A stretch of 64,000 nt of DNA. Source: DAOUJH01 sp965248955 (GTDB taxonomy: Bacteria; Chloroflexota; Dehalococcoidia; Lucifugimonadales; QGNO01). Numbering within the stretch: the stretch's first letter is position 1; each line of letters begins with the position of its first letter. The translations under genes and the position numbers were made by a program. Positions 52,197 through 60,295 of this stretch are shown one piece after another. The stretch covers positions 1,860,001-1,924,000 of the forward strand of contig OZ252212.1 of the NCBI GenBank assembly GCA_965248955.1, given 5' to 3'. The notes under the pieces are model-generated. The model did not search any database. It was not told the DNA's origin and saw nothing but the letters and a program-made list of their open reading frames with translations.

Positions 52197-53189
52197 ATGA
52201 CGGAACTATCAACGGACGTCAAAGCGCTACTGGGTCATATACTGAGGACACCCCCAAATACGGCGGCTTTTTCCTTCATCCGCTACGTGGGCACGCACAT
52301 GAGCGAGGACGAGCAGGCGGAGTTTCTCAACGGACTATTGCAAAAGGCCGTTGAGAGCAGGGAAACCGGAGACGCCGCGGCACTATGGGACTACCTGGAG
52401 GAATGGGAAGAACGCGGCAGGTCACTGGCCGGAGCTCGGGCCCGCGGCGTCGATGTGGAAGGAATCCCATGGTCGCCTGTTGCGGTGCCGCTGAACGAGG
52501 CTAAGTTCGCCTTGATCACCACTGGCGGCTTTTACGTAGAGGGTGAGGACCCCTACCAGACGGACGGACCAGAAGGCCAGGGCGACTGGTCGTGGCGGGC
52601 GATTCCCAAGGATGTTCCACGCAATGAACTGCGCGTGGCTCACCTGCATTACGACCTATCCGGGCCTCGTGAGGACATCAACTGCGTCTTCCCGCTGGAC
52701 AGGATGGCGGAGCTGGAGCAGGAGGGAGTTATAGGGAGTCTTGCAAGCACCAACTACTCGTTCATGGGGTATATACAACGTCCCGACCTGCTCAGCACTG
52801 AGACCGCTCCCCAAGTGGCGCAACGCCTGAAAGCCGATGGCGTTCAGGCTGTGGTGCTCACGTCCACCTGACCGGTGTGCAACCGGTCCGGCGGACTGAT
52901 AGCAAGGGCGATAGAAGGGGAGGGCATCCCCACGGTGCTTGTCATGATGTACAAGGAGATGGCGGAGAAGATTCATCCTCCTCGCGTTGCCCACATCCGC
53001 TTCCCATTTGGCCGGCCCATGGGTGAGCCGAATAATGCCGACCAGCACCGCGTGATACTGGAAGACGCACTGAACGTTCTGGAAACGGCCGGAGAAGCGG
53101 GGACGGTTGTCAGCCTGCCATATCGCTGGAGGCGTGAGGACTACAAGCGGATACGGGCGGAGCGCGCCCGCAACAAGGCCGCCGATTAG
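52197..53189 (+). CDS. Glycine/sarcosine/betaine/D-proline reductase selenoprotein B-like protein (in-frame UGA = Sec225)
   Basis: Read through the TGA at 52869-52871, one 330-residue protein results. The N-terminal part contains LNEAKFALITTGGFYVEG and RVAHLHYDLSGPREDINCVFPLDRM. The Sec lies in VVLTSTUPVCNRSGGL, a U-P-V-C motif as in PrdB/GrdB-like proteins, followed by IARAIEGEGIPTVLV and the family ending PPRVAHIRFPFGRPMG ... Q...ILEDALNVLE. In Grd/Prd reductases the Sec attacks the substrate C-N bond; this short stand-alone version has no characterised reaction. The second half has no start or SD of its own. A hairpin follows the UGA. Confidence 0.87.
52862..52898 (+). promoter_or_regulatory. 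Candidate bacterial SECIS region in the selenoprotein B-like gene
   Basis: Two alternative foldings overlap the UGA. (a) GACCGGT (52870-52876), loop GTGCA, ACCGGTC (52882-52888), with an outer GTCC/GGAC pair (52862-52865 with 52893-52896). (b) CGGTCC (52884-52889), loop GGC, GGACTG (52893-52898), whose loop G is 19 bases past the UGA as in known bacterial SECIS elements. Which one forms is unknown. Confidence 0.55.
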
Positions 53190-53198
53190 GCAGCTGAG

Positions 53199-53912
53199 CT
53201 AGGACAACGTAAAGCTCTTGAAGCCCTCGGCGTATTCCATTCCGTGCTCTTTGCCTGCCTGGCGCTTCCACTCTTTCATGCGTTCCCCGGCTCCGGCACC
53301 GACTTGGCTCTTGTGCTCCAGCAGCGCCTGAATTGCAATGTCAATACCGGAAGTGACGTCTACCCACTTGTTGGATATATCGTGTCCTATGATCAGGACC
53401 TCCCGTACTTTGTGAGGCTCTAAATCCTGTTCCAGCAGTTCGGGAAAGGTCAGGTGGTCTCGTGCGGCCGGGTAGACGGCGGATAGCGCGGCTTCGCCCG
53501 CAGCGAAATGGTCGGGATGGCCCAGGTAGCCGGTACCGGTCAGTGTACGCGTGGGGCTGGTTGTGATGAGAATATCGGGACGGAACCGGCGTATCTCACG
53601 GGCGATGTCGCGGCGCAGGTCGAGAGTGGGTTGTAGATAACCGTCGGGATAACCTAGAAAGACCACGTCTTTGAGGCCCAGCACGTGGCCCGCACTTATC
53701 TGCTCCTGCTTGCGTATTTCAACCAGTTGTTCTGACGTGATGTTGCGGTCGGAGGTGCCTTTGCTGCCGTCGGTACAAAGGACGTAGACGAACTCGATGC
53801 CTTCTCTGATCCACCTGGCCACGCTTGCAGAGCAACCGAACTCGGCGTCATCCGGGTGGGCTACTACCACCATGCCTCGTTTGTAGGGCCGCTCTTTGGA
53901 CTCTTCAGCCAT
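53199..53912 (-). CDS. PIG-L/LmbE family deacetylase
   Basis: This 237-residue zinc hydrolase has the metal-binding AHPDDAEFGC motif at about 18-27, the second His site in GYLGHPDHFAAGEA, and DISNKWVDVTSGIDIAIQALLEHKSQ near the C-terminus. The family removes acetyl groups from N-acetylglucosaminyl conjugates (mycothiol, bacillithiol, glycolipids); the target here is unknown. It overlaps the HAD gene by 8 bases. Confidence 0.88.
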   Translation of the reverse strand: MAEESKERPYKRGMVVVAHPDDAEFGCSASVARWIREGIEFVYVLCTDGSKGTSDRNITSEQLVEIRKQEQISAGHVLGLKDVVFLGYPDGYLQPTLDLRRDIAREIRRFRPDILITTSPTRTLTGTGYLGHPDHFAAGEAALSAVYPAARDHLTFPELLEQDLEPHKVREVLIIGHDISNKWVDVTSGIDIAIQALLEHKSQVGAGAGERMKEWKRQAGKEHGMEYAEGFKSFTLS

Positions 53913-54603
53913 GCCTCACGACCTCCTGACTAAATGTGGAAACGAGATCAAGGAACAACTGGGGTGATTCCGCCACCGCATGCGGTCTCACACCGTCTAA
54001 AACGCGCTGTGCTTGCGGAACCCCCCAGACAGCGTGACAGCTCCAGCACCCTGCAGCCAGTGCCGCTTCTATGTCGGCGGCGCCGTCACCCACGAATATC
54101 GAAGCTGCGGCATCCGCCTGGATCTGGTCCAGTGCTATGTATATTCCTTCAGGGTCAGGTTTGTAACGGATCACGTCCTCGAAGCCTACCATAGTGGAGA
54201 ACATATGCTGGATGCCTAGCTCTGCCATCTCGTGCCAGGCGCCGGCCCGCCGGCCGTCTATCTCAACGTCACGTCCCTTCTGGGTTACTATCCCCAGTTT
54301 GAGGCCTATATGGTGCAACTCTTGAAGCATCTCCGCCACGCCTGGAAGCAGCTTGATTGTGCCCGGCGCTTTGCCCCAGTAGGCGCTTCTGTACCCTTCG
54401 AAAAGCCCCGGATTGCACCCGTCCCGCGCCTCTAGGTCATCTAACGCATATTTCAGTTGACGCCCTTTCAGCCCGAGCATGAATGCTTCAGGATCCGTAT
54501 CTATGCCTGCACGATTGAAAACCGAGGCAAGAGCATTCACACGCGCCTGTAGTGAGTCCACGAGGGTGTCGTCGAAGTCAAAGAGAACCGTGCTGAGGTG
54601 CAA
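53905..54603 (-). CDS. HAD-superfamily hydrolase
   Basis: This 232-residue phosphatase-like protein starts at TTG 54603, one base after the upstream FAH stop. Motif I is FDFDDTLVDS, motif II is IVTQKG (Thr), motif III is RYKPDPEGI and motif IV is FVGDGAADIEAA. A helical cap lies between motifs I and II, so it is a subfamily I member similar to phosphoglycolate phosphatases. Substrate unknown. Confidence 0.87.
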   Translation of the reverse strand: MHLSTVLFDFDDTLVDSLQARVNALASVFNRAGIDTDPEAFMLGLKGRQLKYALDDLEARDGCNPGLFEGYRSAYWGKAPGTIKLLPGVAEMLQELHHIGLKLGIVTQKGRDVEIDGRRAGAWHEMAELGIQHMFSTMVGFEDVIRYKPDPEGIYIALDQIQADAAASIFVGDGAADIEAALAAGCWSCHAVWGVPQAQRVLDGVRPHAVAESPQLFLDLVSTFSQEVVRHG

Positions 54604-54604
54604 G

Positions 54605-55495
54605 CTAGGCCCGTCCCGCCATTCTATCTGCGAAACGTTGGTCTAGGTTGCGGGGCCACTCACGCTTCTGGTCATCCCGTACGCTGACGGTTAGCCTGCC
54701 CAGACCCTGTACCTCCATATCGATGGCATCTCCGTCCTGAATGGCGCCGAGACCCTGGTGGTTGGTGCCTGTAGCAATGATGTCGCCGGGGTCAAGGGTG
54801 GTTATCGAAGAGACCCATTCCACACATCGGGCCACGCTATGGGCCATATCGCTGGTGGATAAGTCTTGCCGGATTTCATTGTTCACCCATAGCTTTATGG
54901 GGAGGTCTTGCGGGTCCGTGATTTCGTCTTTGCTTACGAGGTACGGACCTATGGGGGCAAAGGTCTCCCAGCTCTTGTTCCAGAAGAAGTTGCCGCCCCC
55001 GAGCCCCCTCGCCGAGACGTCGATGAAGTTGAGATAGCCAAATACGTAGTCAAGAGCCTGTTCAGCTCTTACATTGGCGGCCTCTTTGCCAATGACTACA
55101 CCCAGCTCCGCCTCGTGATGGAATACGCTCGCCTGAGCCTCTGGCAGGATGATGGTGTCTCCTGGGCCAATGACGGCGTTGCGCGACTTGAGGAAAGCGT
55201 GGATGGGTGGCTTCTCTTTAAGAGTGCCGTTCTCCATGTAGTTCACCGCCATAGCTATGATCTTGCCCGGCCTGGGCAGCGGAGGCGCCAGCGCTACGCT
55301 TTCCAGGGGGACTCCCTGGGAGGATGAGGCTGCATCCTCCAACCTGCTCCTAAGCGAGTCGAACCCGGTCATCACGCCGTTCACCAGGTCTTGCGTGGTG
55401 ACGTGCGGCACGTCCTGAACGGCGTCCGTGACGTCCACTACGCTGCCGTTGGTGACCACGCCCAGTCTTGTGCTGTTAAAAAGAACGAGTTTCAC
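54605..55495 (-). CDS. Fumarylacetoacetate hydrolase family protein 1
   Basis: This 296-residue protein has the metal-binding FHHEAELGVVIGK (Glu-x-Glu), the downstream Asp in FIDVSARGLG, the Lys-containing KSWETFAPIGPYLV, and TLDPGDIIATGTNHQGLG typical of the FAH fold. A divalent metal in the active site cleaves C-C bonds of beta-diketo acids or acts as a hydratase/isomerase in aromatic catabolism. It lies four bases downstream of a close paralog, so the pair is a tandem duplication in one operon. Confidence 0.9.
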   Translation of the reverse strand: MKLVLFNSTRLGVVTNGSVVDVTDAVQDVPHVTTQDLVNGVMTGFDSLRSRLEDAASSSQGVPLESVALAPPLPRPGKIIAMAVNYMENGTLKEKPPIHAFLKSRNAVIGPGDTIILPEAQASVFHHEAELGVVIGKEAANVRAEQALDYVFGYLNFIDVSARGLGGGNFFWNKSWETFAPIGPYLVSKDEITDPQDLPIKLWVNNEIRQDLSTSDMAHSVARCVEWVSSITTLDPGDIIATGTNHQGLGAIQDGDAIDMEVQGLGRLTVSVRDDQKREWPRNLDQRFADRMAGRA

Positions 55496-55498
55496 TGT

Positions 55499-56398
55499 CT
55501 ATCTCCCTGCTGCTTCCCGTGCCGCTTTTTCGGCGCGTGTTTCACGGGGCCATTCGCGTTTCAGAGGATCCACTATCTTGAAGTGGAGCCTGCCCAAACC
55601 ATCCGTTTCCATCTCCACTGCATCGCCGTCTTGCAGCGGTCCTAAGTCAAGATGGTGAGTCCCCGTGGCAATGATATCGCCGGGGTCAAGAGTGGTGATG
55701 GTGGATGCCCATTCGATGCATTCCGGTATCTTGTGAGCCATGGCGCCGGTGTAGAAGTCCTGGTTCAGCTTGCCGCTGACCCAGAGACGGACGTGGGTAT
55801 TCTGGGGGCAGCTGATTTCGTCGCCGGAGACCAGGTAAGGGCCCATGGGAGCGAAGTTGCGCCATGACTTGATGGGGAAATAGCTGTCGTACGGCGGGTT
55901 GCCCAGGTCGCGGGCCGATATATCGACTAGGTTGACGTAGCCAAATACGTAGTCGTAGGCATTGGCTTGACTCACTCTGCTGGCCCGTTTACCGATGACA
56001 ACCCCCAATTCAGCCTCGTGTTCAAATATGGAAGCCTGAGCCGGGGGGAGCTCCACCGTGTCGCCGTCTCCGGCCACTGAGTTGGGAGATTTGAGGAAGC
56101 CGTTTATAGGAGGCATGTCGGATTCCGGCCCGTGCTCCAGATAGTTGATAGCCATGCAAAGAATCTTGCCGGGCCTGGGCAACGGCGGGCGGAACGCAAC
56201 CCGGCTGATGGGGATCCCTTCAGAACCGGTAGCTGCCCCTTCCAAGCGCTCTCTGTATGTATCGAACGATTCTATGAGATAGTTGACCAGATCATGAGGG
56301 CCCACGTGCGGGATGTCCTGCACAACGGTAGTTACGTCAAATACGTGTTCGCCTCTGACTACGCCTAGTCTAAAATCGTCGAAATAGGCCAGCTTCAT
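55499..56398 (-). CDS. Fumarylacetoacetate hydrolase family protein 2
   Basis: This 299-residue paralog of the next gene keeps the same landmarks: EHEAELGVVIGK, LVDISARDLG, KSWRNFAPMGPYLV and TLDPGDIIATGTHHLDLG. Both have the same ~70-residue N-terminal domain (MKLAYFDDFRLGVVRGEHVFDVT). An insertion NPPYDSYFPI before the KSW motif distinguishes it. It is the first gene of the FAH-FAH-HAD-PIG-L run on the minus strand. Specific substrate unknown. Confidence 0.9.
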   Translation of the reverse strand: MKLAYFDDFRLGVVRGEHVFDVTTVVQDIPHVGPHDLVNYLIESFDTYRERLEGAATGSEGIPISRVAFRPPLPRPGKILCMAINYLEHGPESDMPPINGFLKSPNSVAGDGDTVELPPAQASIFEHEAELGVVIGKRASRVSQANAYDYVFGYVNLVDISARDLGNPPYDSYFPIKSWRNFAPMGPYLVSGDEISCPQNTHVRLWVSGKLNQDFYTGAMAHKIPECIEWASTITTLDPGDIIATGTHHLDLGPLQDGDAVEMETDGLGRLHFKIVDPLKREWPRETRAEKAAREAAGR

Positions 56399-56440
56399 AT
56401 TTCCTCCCTACCGGCTATGGAGCATCGGGGATAGTGCCCT

Positions 56441-57742
56441 CTAGTCTTCACCCATGATGGGTCGAATGGTAATGGTCTCTTCACGCCGCGGCCCGGTGGA
56501 GATGACGTCCACCGGCACACCTATGACCTCCTCCAGGCGCTTCACGTAGTTTAAGGCGCCCTCCGGCAGGTCTCTGATGTCCGTTGTGGACGCGGTGGAG
56601 CCGCTCCAGCCTTCGAATTCCTCGTAGATCGGTTCGCAGCGCTCCAGGGCGGCGATGCTGGTGGGGAACTCACGGGTCACCGTCCCGTTGAGGCGGTAAC
56701 CTGTGCAGACCTTGATTGTTGAAAAGCTGTCCAGGATATCCAAACGTGTGAGCACAATGGACGTATAGCCGTTCAGCCTTGCGCTGTATCTGGCGGCTAC
56801 GCCGTCGAACCATCCACAGCGCCGGGGACGACCGGTGGTGGCCCCGTACTCCTTGGCGCGCTCGCGGATAGCATCGCCTATTTCGTCGGTGAGTTCGGTG
56901 ACCAGAGGGCCGGAGCCCACTCGTGTAGAGTAGGCTTTGAATACGCCAAACACACCTCCGAGTGACTGGGGTGGTATGCCAAGGCCAGCGACAGCGCCCC
57001 CTATGGTGGGCGACGATGAGGTTACATATGGGAAAGTCCCGTGGTCTACGTCCAGCATGGTGCCCTGGGCGCCCTCCAGTATGATGGAAGAGTTGTCTTC
57101 CAGCGCCTCTATAAGTAGGCGTTCCGTTGAACATATGTGTGATTTGAGTCGCTGGCTCCAGTCGCGGCAAAACTGGTACATCTTGTCCATATCTATAGGT
57201 TCACCGCCGTACACCTTGGTAATGACGGCGTTCTTTTGCTCGATAACGCTGTTCAAGCGTGGCAAGAACACGTCTTCATCGTTCACTTCCAAGAGGTCGC
57301 CTATCCTAATACCTGAACGGGCGACCTTGTCAACGTAGGCGGGTCCAACACCCCTGCCCGTAGTGCCTATGGCCGTAGAGCCCCGTTCTTCCTCTTCAAG
57401 CCTGTCCAGCATCACGTGATAGGGCATGATGATGTGCGCTCGGTCGCTGATTGCAATACGGCTGGTGTCCACTCCTATTTGTTCCAGCCCCTCTATTTCC
57501 TGGATCAGGACGTCAGGGTCTATCACCACCCCGTTGCCTATGACGCAAGTGACCTGGGGCCAGAAGATGCCTGTAGGCACCAGGTGAAACGCAAATTCTC
57601 CGCTGTTGTTGATGACGGTGTGACCAGCGTTGTTGCCGCCGGAGTAGCGGACCACGTACTGGCTGTGCTCAGCCAGAAAATCGACTACTTTCCCCTTTCC
57701 TTCGTCACCCCACTGGCCACCGATGACGGCGTATGCCGGCAT
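56441..57742 (-). CDS. purA: Adenylosuccinate synthetase
   Basis: A 433-residue enzyme forming adenylosuccinate from IMP, aspartate and GTP, the first committed step to AMP. The N-terminal GGQWGDEGKGK P-loop, YSGGNNAGHTV, GTTGRGVGPAYVDKV, EGAQGTMLDVDHGTFPYVTSS and the late TRLDILD are all present. Length is normal. A leader of about 50 bases follows a TATAAT promoter. Confidence 0.97.
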   Translation of the reverse strand: MPAYAVIGGQWGDEGKGKVVDFLAEHSQYVVRYSGGNNAGHTVINNSGEFAFHLVPTGIFWPQVTCVIGNGVVIDPDVLIQEIEGLEQIGVDTSRIAISDRAHIIMPYHVMLDRLEEEERGSTAIGTTGRGVGPAYVDKVARSGIRIGDLLEVNDEDVFLPRLNSVIEQKNAVITKVYGGEPIDMDKMYQFCRDWSQRLKSHICSTERLLIEALEDNSSIILEGAQGTMLDVDHGTFPYVTSSSPTIGGAVAGLGIPPQSLGGVFGVFKAYSTRVGSGPLVTELTDEIGDAIRERAKEYGATTGRPRRCGWFDGVAARYSARLNGYTSIVLTRLDILDSFSTIKVCTGYRLNGTVTREFPTSIAALERCEPIYEEFEGWSGSTASTTDIRDLPEGALNYVKRLEEVIGVPVDVISTGPRREETITIRPIMGED

Positions 57743-57789
57743 AAAGTACCCCTAACCCAAAGATAGCCCCTAACTCGGGGCACTTGGGG

Positions 57790-57819
57790 ATTATAACAGC
57801 GCAGAGGGGAAGTTGGAAA
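57790..57819 (-). promoter_or_regulatory. purA promoter
   Basis: Minus strand: TTTCCA (57814-57819), 18 bases, perfect TATAAT (57790-57795). The leader between it and purA contains the octamer CCCCTAAC twice on the plus strand (about 57748 and 57767), which could be an operator. Confidence 0.45.
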
Positions 57820-57857
57820 GCGTGGATAGGCAGACTTTACAGGGCGCATTGCTTCTG

Positions 57858-59042
57858 CTAGCTCACCCGTCTGAGAATTGTGGCGCAGCCCTGTCCTCCG
57901 CCCACGCACATGGTGACTAGGCCCGTCTCCTCATCCCGCAAAGATAGCTCCTCCATCAATTTCACAGTCATAACGGCGCCGGTGGCGCCTATGGGGTGGC
58001 CCAGAGATATGCCGCTGCCGTTCACGTTGGTCCTCTGCATATCTAGACCAAGTTCCCTTATGCAGTAGAGAGCCTGAGCCGCGAAGGCCTCGTTCAGTTC
58101 TATTAGGTCTATATCGCCAAGGGACATCCCCGCTTTCTGCAACACCTTGCGCACGGCGGGAACCGGGCCGGTGCCCATGTAAGCGGGGTCAACTCCTGCG
58201 ACAGCACGAGACACCCATTCCAGCCTGAGCGTCAGGCCCAGGGATTTGGCCTTTTCCATAGACATCATCACCACGGCGGCGGCGGCGTCGTTGATCTGGG
58301 ATGCATTGCCTGCCGTGACTGTGCCGCCGTCTTTGAAGATGGGTCTCAGCTCGGCCAGCTTCTCCAGAGTGGTATCGCCGCGGGGCCCTTCATCCCGGTC
58401 GATAGAAACGGGGTCGCCGCGTTGATGCGGTATGCTGACCGGCACAATCTGCTCTTCGAAAAGGCCTGCATCCACAGCGAGCGACGCACGCTGATGGCTG
58501 AGGAGGGCCAGCTGGTCTTGGTCCTCTCTGGTCACTTCAAAACGTGAAGCCACGTTCTCAGCAGTGACGCCCATGTGGTAGTGGTTGACTGGGCAGCTAA
58601 GCCCTTCTATCAAAGAATCGTCCATGTTGGCCTTGCCCATGCGCAGTCCATCCCAGCGTACGTTGCGCATTAGGTAAGGGGACATGCTCATGTTCTCTGT
58701 ACCGCCCGCAACCACAACCTCTGCATCACCCGTGCGAATTAGCTGAGCGGCAAGATTTATCGCCTCCAGCCCTGAGGAGCACTGCCGGTTTACGGCTATG
58801 ACGGGGACTTCCTCCGGGATGCCCGCCCTCAGCGAAGCCAAACGAGGGGCATATCCGGCGTCGGCTGCCTGAAGGACGTTGCCTAGTATTACCTCGTCTA
58901 CTTCAGCGGGGTCTATGCCCGTCCTTTCCAAGGCCGCTTTGATAGCGACCGCGCCCAGGTCTGGGGCGCCGAACGATTTGAATGCGCCGCCAAACCTGCC
59001 GATGGGCGTGCGTGCTCCACTAACTATAACCGCTTGTTGCAT
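57858..59042 (-). CDS. Acetyl-CoA acetyltransferase (thiolase)
   Basis: A 394-residue thiolase: acyl-enzyme Cys in NRQCSSGLEAINLA, base His in LGHPIGATGAV, and the second Cys in CVGGGQGCAT. It opens QAVIVSGARTPIGRFGGAFK. It condenses or cleaves acyl-CoA units, most likely acetyl-CoA/acetoacetyl-CoA, though longer substrates are possible. ATG 59042 has AAAGGAG at good distance and a consensus promoter further up. Confidence 0.94.
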   Translation of the reverse strand: MQQAVIVSGARTPIGRFGGAFKSFGAPDLGAVAIKAALERTGIDPAEVDEVILGNVLQAADAGYAPRLASLRAGIPEEVPVIAVNRQCSSGLEAINLAAQLIRTGDAEVVVAGGTENMSMSPYLMRNVRWDGLRMGKANMDDSLIEGLSCPVNHYHMGVTAENVASRFEVTREDQDQLALLSHQRASLAVDAGLFEEQIVPVSIPHQRGDPVSIDRDEGPRGDTTLEKLAELRPIFKDGGTVTAGNASQINDAAAAVVMMSMEKAKSLGLTLRLEWVSRAVAGVDPAYMGTGPVPAVRKVLQKAGMSLGDIDLIELNEAFAAQALYCIRELGLDMQRTNVNGSGISLGHPIGATGAVMTVKLMEELSLRDEETGLVTMCVGGGQGCATILRRVS

Positions 59043-59065
59043 AGCCTGCTCCTTTGCAAAGCCAT

Positions 59066-59094
59066 ATTGTCCGCCGTTGAATATGCAGTGTCAA
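59066..59094 (-). promoter_or_regulatory. Thiolase promoter
   Basis: Minus strand: perfect TTGACA (59089-59094), 17 bases, GACAAT (59066-59071), 24 bases from the start codon. Confidence 0.55.
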
Positions 59095-59110
59095 ACTCCT
59101 GCGGATTCCC

Positions 59111-59138
59111 TTGGTGGTCTGGCTGGCTGTGCTATAAT
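59111..59138 (+). promoter_or_regulatory. Promoter of prs-secA
   Basis: TTGGTG (59111-59116), 16 bases, TATAAT (59133-59138) with an extended TGC before the -10. A leader of about 150 bases separates it from prs. Confidence 0.55.
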
Positions 59139-59291
59139 CCATCGAAAGCTTATTACACTTCAAAGGAAGTCAATGGCGCGCGTTTGAAACCGTCTTTCCG
59201 GGCAACATCCCCAAACAACATGACCGGGCCCTTCCTAGCATCCGCGGCTAGAGACGTTGGAGTTTAATCTTGAAAGCCATAAGGGAACGTA

Positions 59292-60239
59292 ATGCCTAGC
59301 TTTGATGAGTTGCGAGTGTTTCCCGGCACGGCGCACCCCGATCTTACGGAAGCCATTTGCCGGTATTTGGACATTTCTCTGGGCCAGGCGGACGTATTCA
59401 AGTTCACCAACGACAACACGTTTGTGCAGTTCAAGGAGAACATACGCCAGCGCGACGTCTTCATTGTGCAGCCGTTTTCCCACCCGGTAAATGATAAGAT
59501 CGTCGAGATGCTGATAATGATAGACGCCGCCAAGAGAGCTTCCGCGGGGAGAGTGACCGCCGTTATCCCGTACTTTGCATACGGCAGAACGGACAAGAAG
59601 GACCAGCCCAGGGTACCCATCACCGCCCGGTTGATAGCGGATCTGGTCTCCACGGCGGGAGCCGATAGGGTGCTTACCGTTGACCTGCACGCGGGACAGA
59701 TACAGGGCTTCTTCAACATACCGGTGGACGAGCTGACGGCGCTGCCCATCCTGGCGCGCTATATTCAGGAGAAGGAACTGCCAGACCCGGTGGTCGTAGG
59801 AGTAGACCTGGGAGCTATCAAGCGGGCCAGAGACCTGGCTCAACGCATTGGCGCCCCGCTGGCCATAGTGGAAAAGAGGCGAATAGGCAACGAAGACAGA
59901 ACGGAGACATTGAACGTCATAGGTGAGGTGGAAGGCAAAATTGCCATCACCGTGGATGATGAAATAGACACAGGCGGCTCCATGCTGTCCACGGTGGAAG
60001 CTCTCAAGCAGCGGGGTGTCCGGGAAGTCTACGCCTGCTGCAGCCATGGAGTACTGTCCGGCAATGCCGTTGAGAGGATAGGCAACAGCAGCCTGAAGGA
60101 GCTGATCACCACTGACACCATCCAGATGACGGACGGCAGGAGGCACGAAAAGATAACCGTCTTGTCGGTGGCTCCTTTGCTCGGAGAGGCTATACACAGG
60201 ATCCATAGGGGGTTGTCGGTGGGAGCAATGTTCCAGTAG
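59292..60239 (+). CDS. prs: Ribose-phosphate pyrophosphokinase
   Basis: A 315-residue enzyme that makes PRPP from ribose 5-phosphate and ATP for nucleotide, His and Trp synthesis. Typical segments: VFPGTAHPDL, IVQPFSHPVNDKIVEMLIM, VIPYFAYGRTDKKDQPRVPITARL, the metal/ribose-binding DLHAGQIQGFFNIPVD, and the PRPP loop ITVDDEIDTGGSM (IDTGG). Length and motifs are complete. It lies 56 bases before secA and probably shares its promoter. Confidence 0.96.
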   Translation: MPSFDELRVFPGTAHPDLTEAICRYLDISLGQADVFKFTNDNTFVQFKENIRQRDVFIVQPFSHPVNDKIVEMLIMIDAAKRASAGRVTAVIPYFAYGRTDKKDQPRVPITARLIADLVSTAGADRVLTVDLHAGQIQGFFNIPVDELTALPILARYIQEKELPDPVVVGVDLGAIKRARDLAQRIGAPLAIVEKRRIGNEDRTETLNVIGEVEGKIAITVDDEIDTGGSMLSTVEALKQRGVREVYACCSHGVLSGNAVERIGNSSLKELITTDTIQMTDGRRHEKITVLSVAPLLGEAIHRIHRGLSVGAMFQ

Positions 60240-60295
60240 ATAGGTTTGGAGGCAGTGGGGCATAGCCTTCCATTGCATGGCTGTTTGCAACAATC

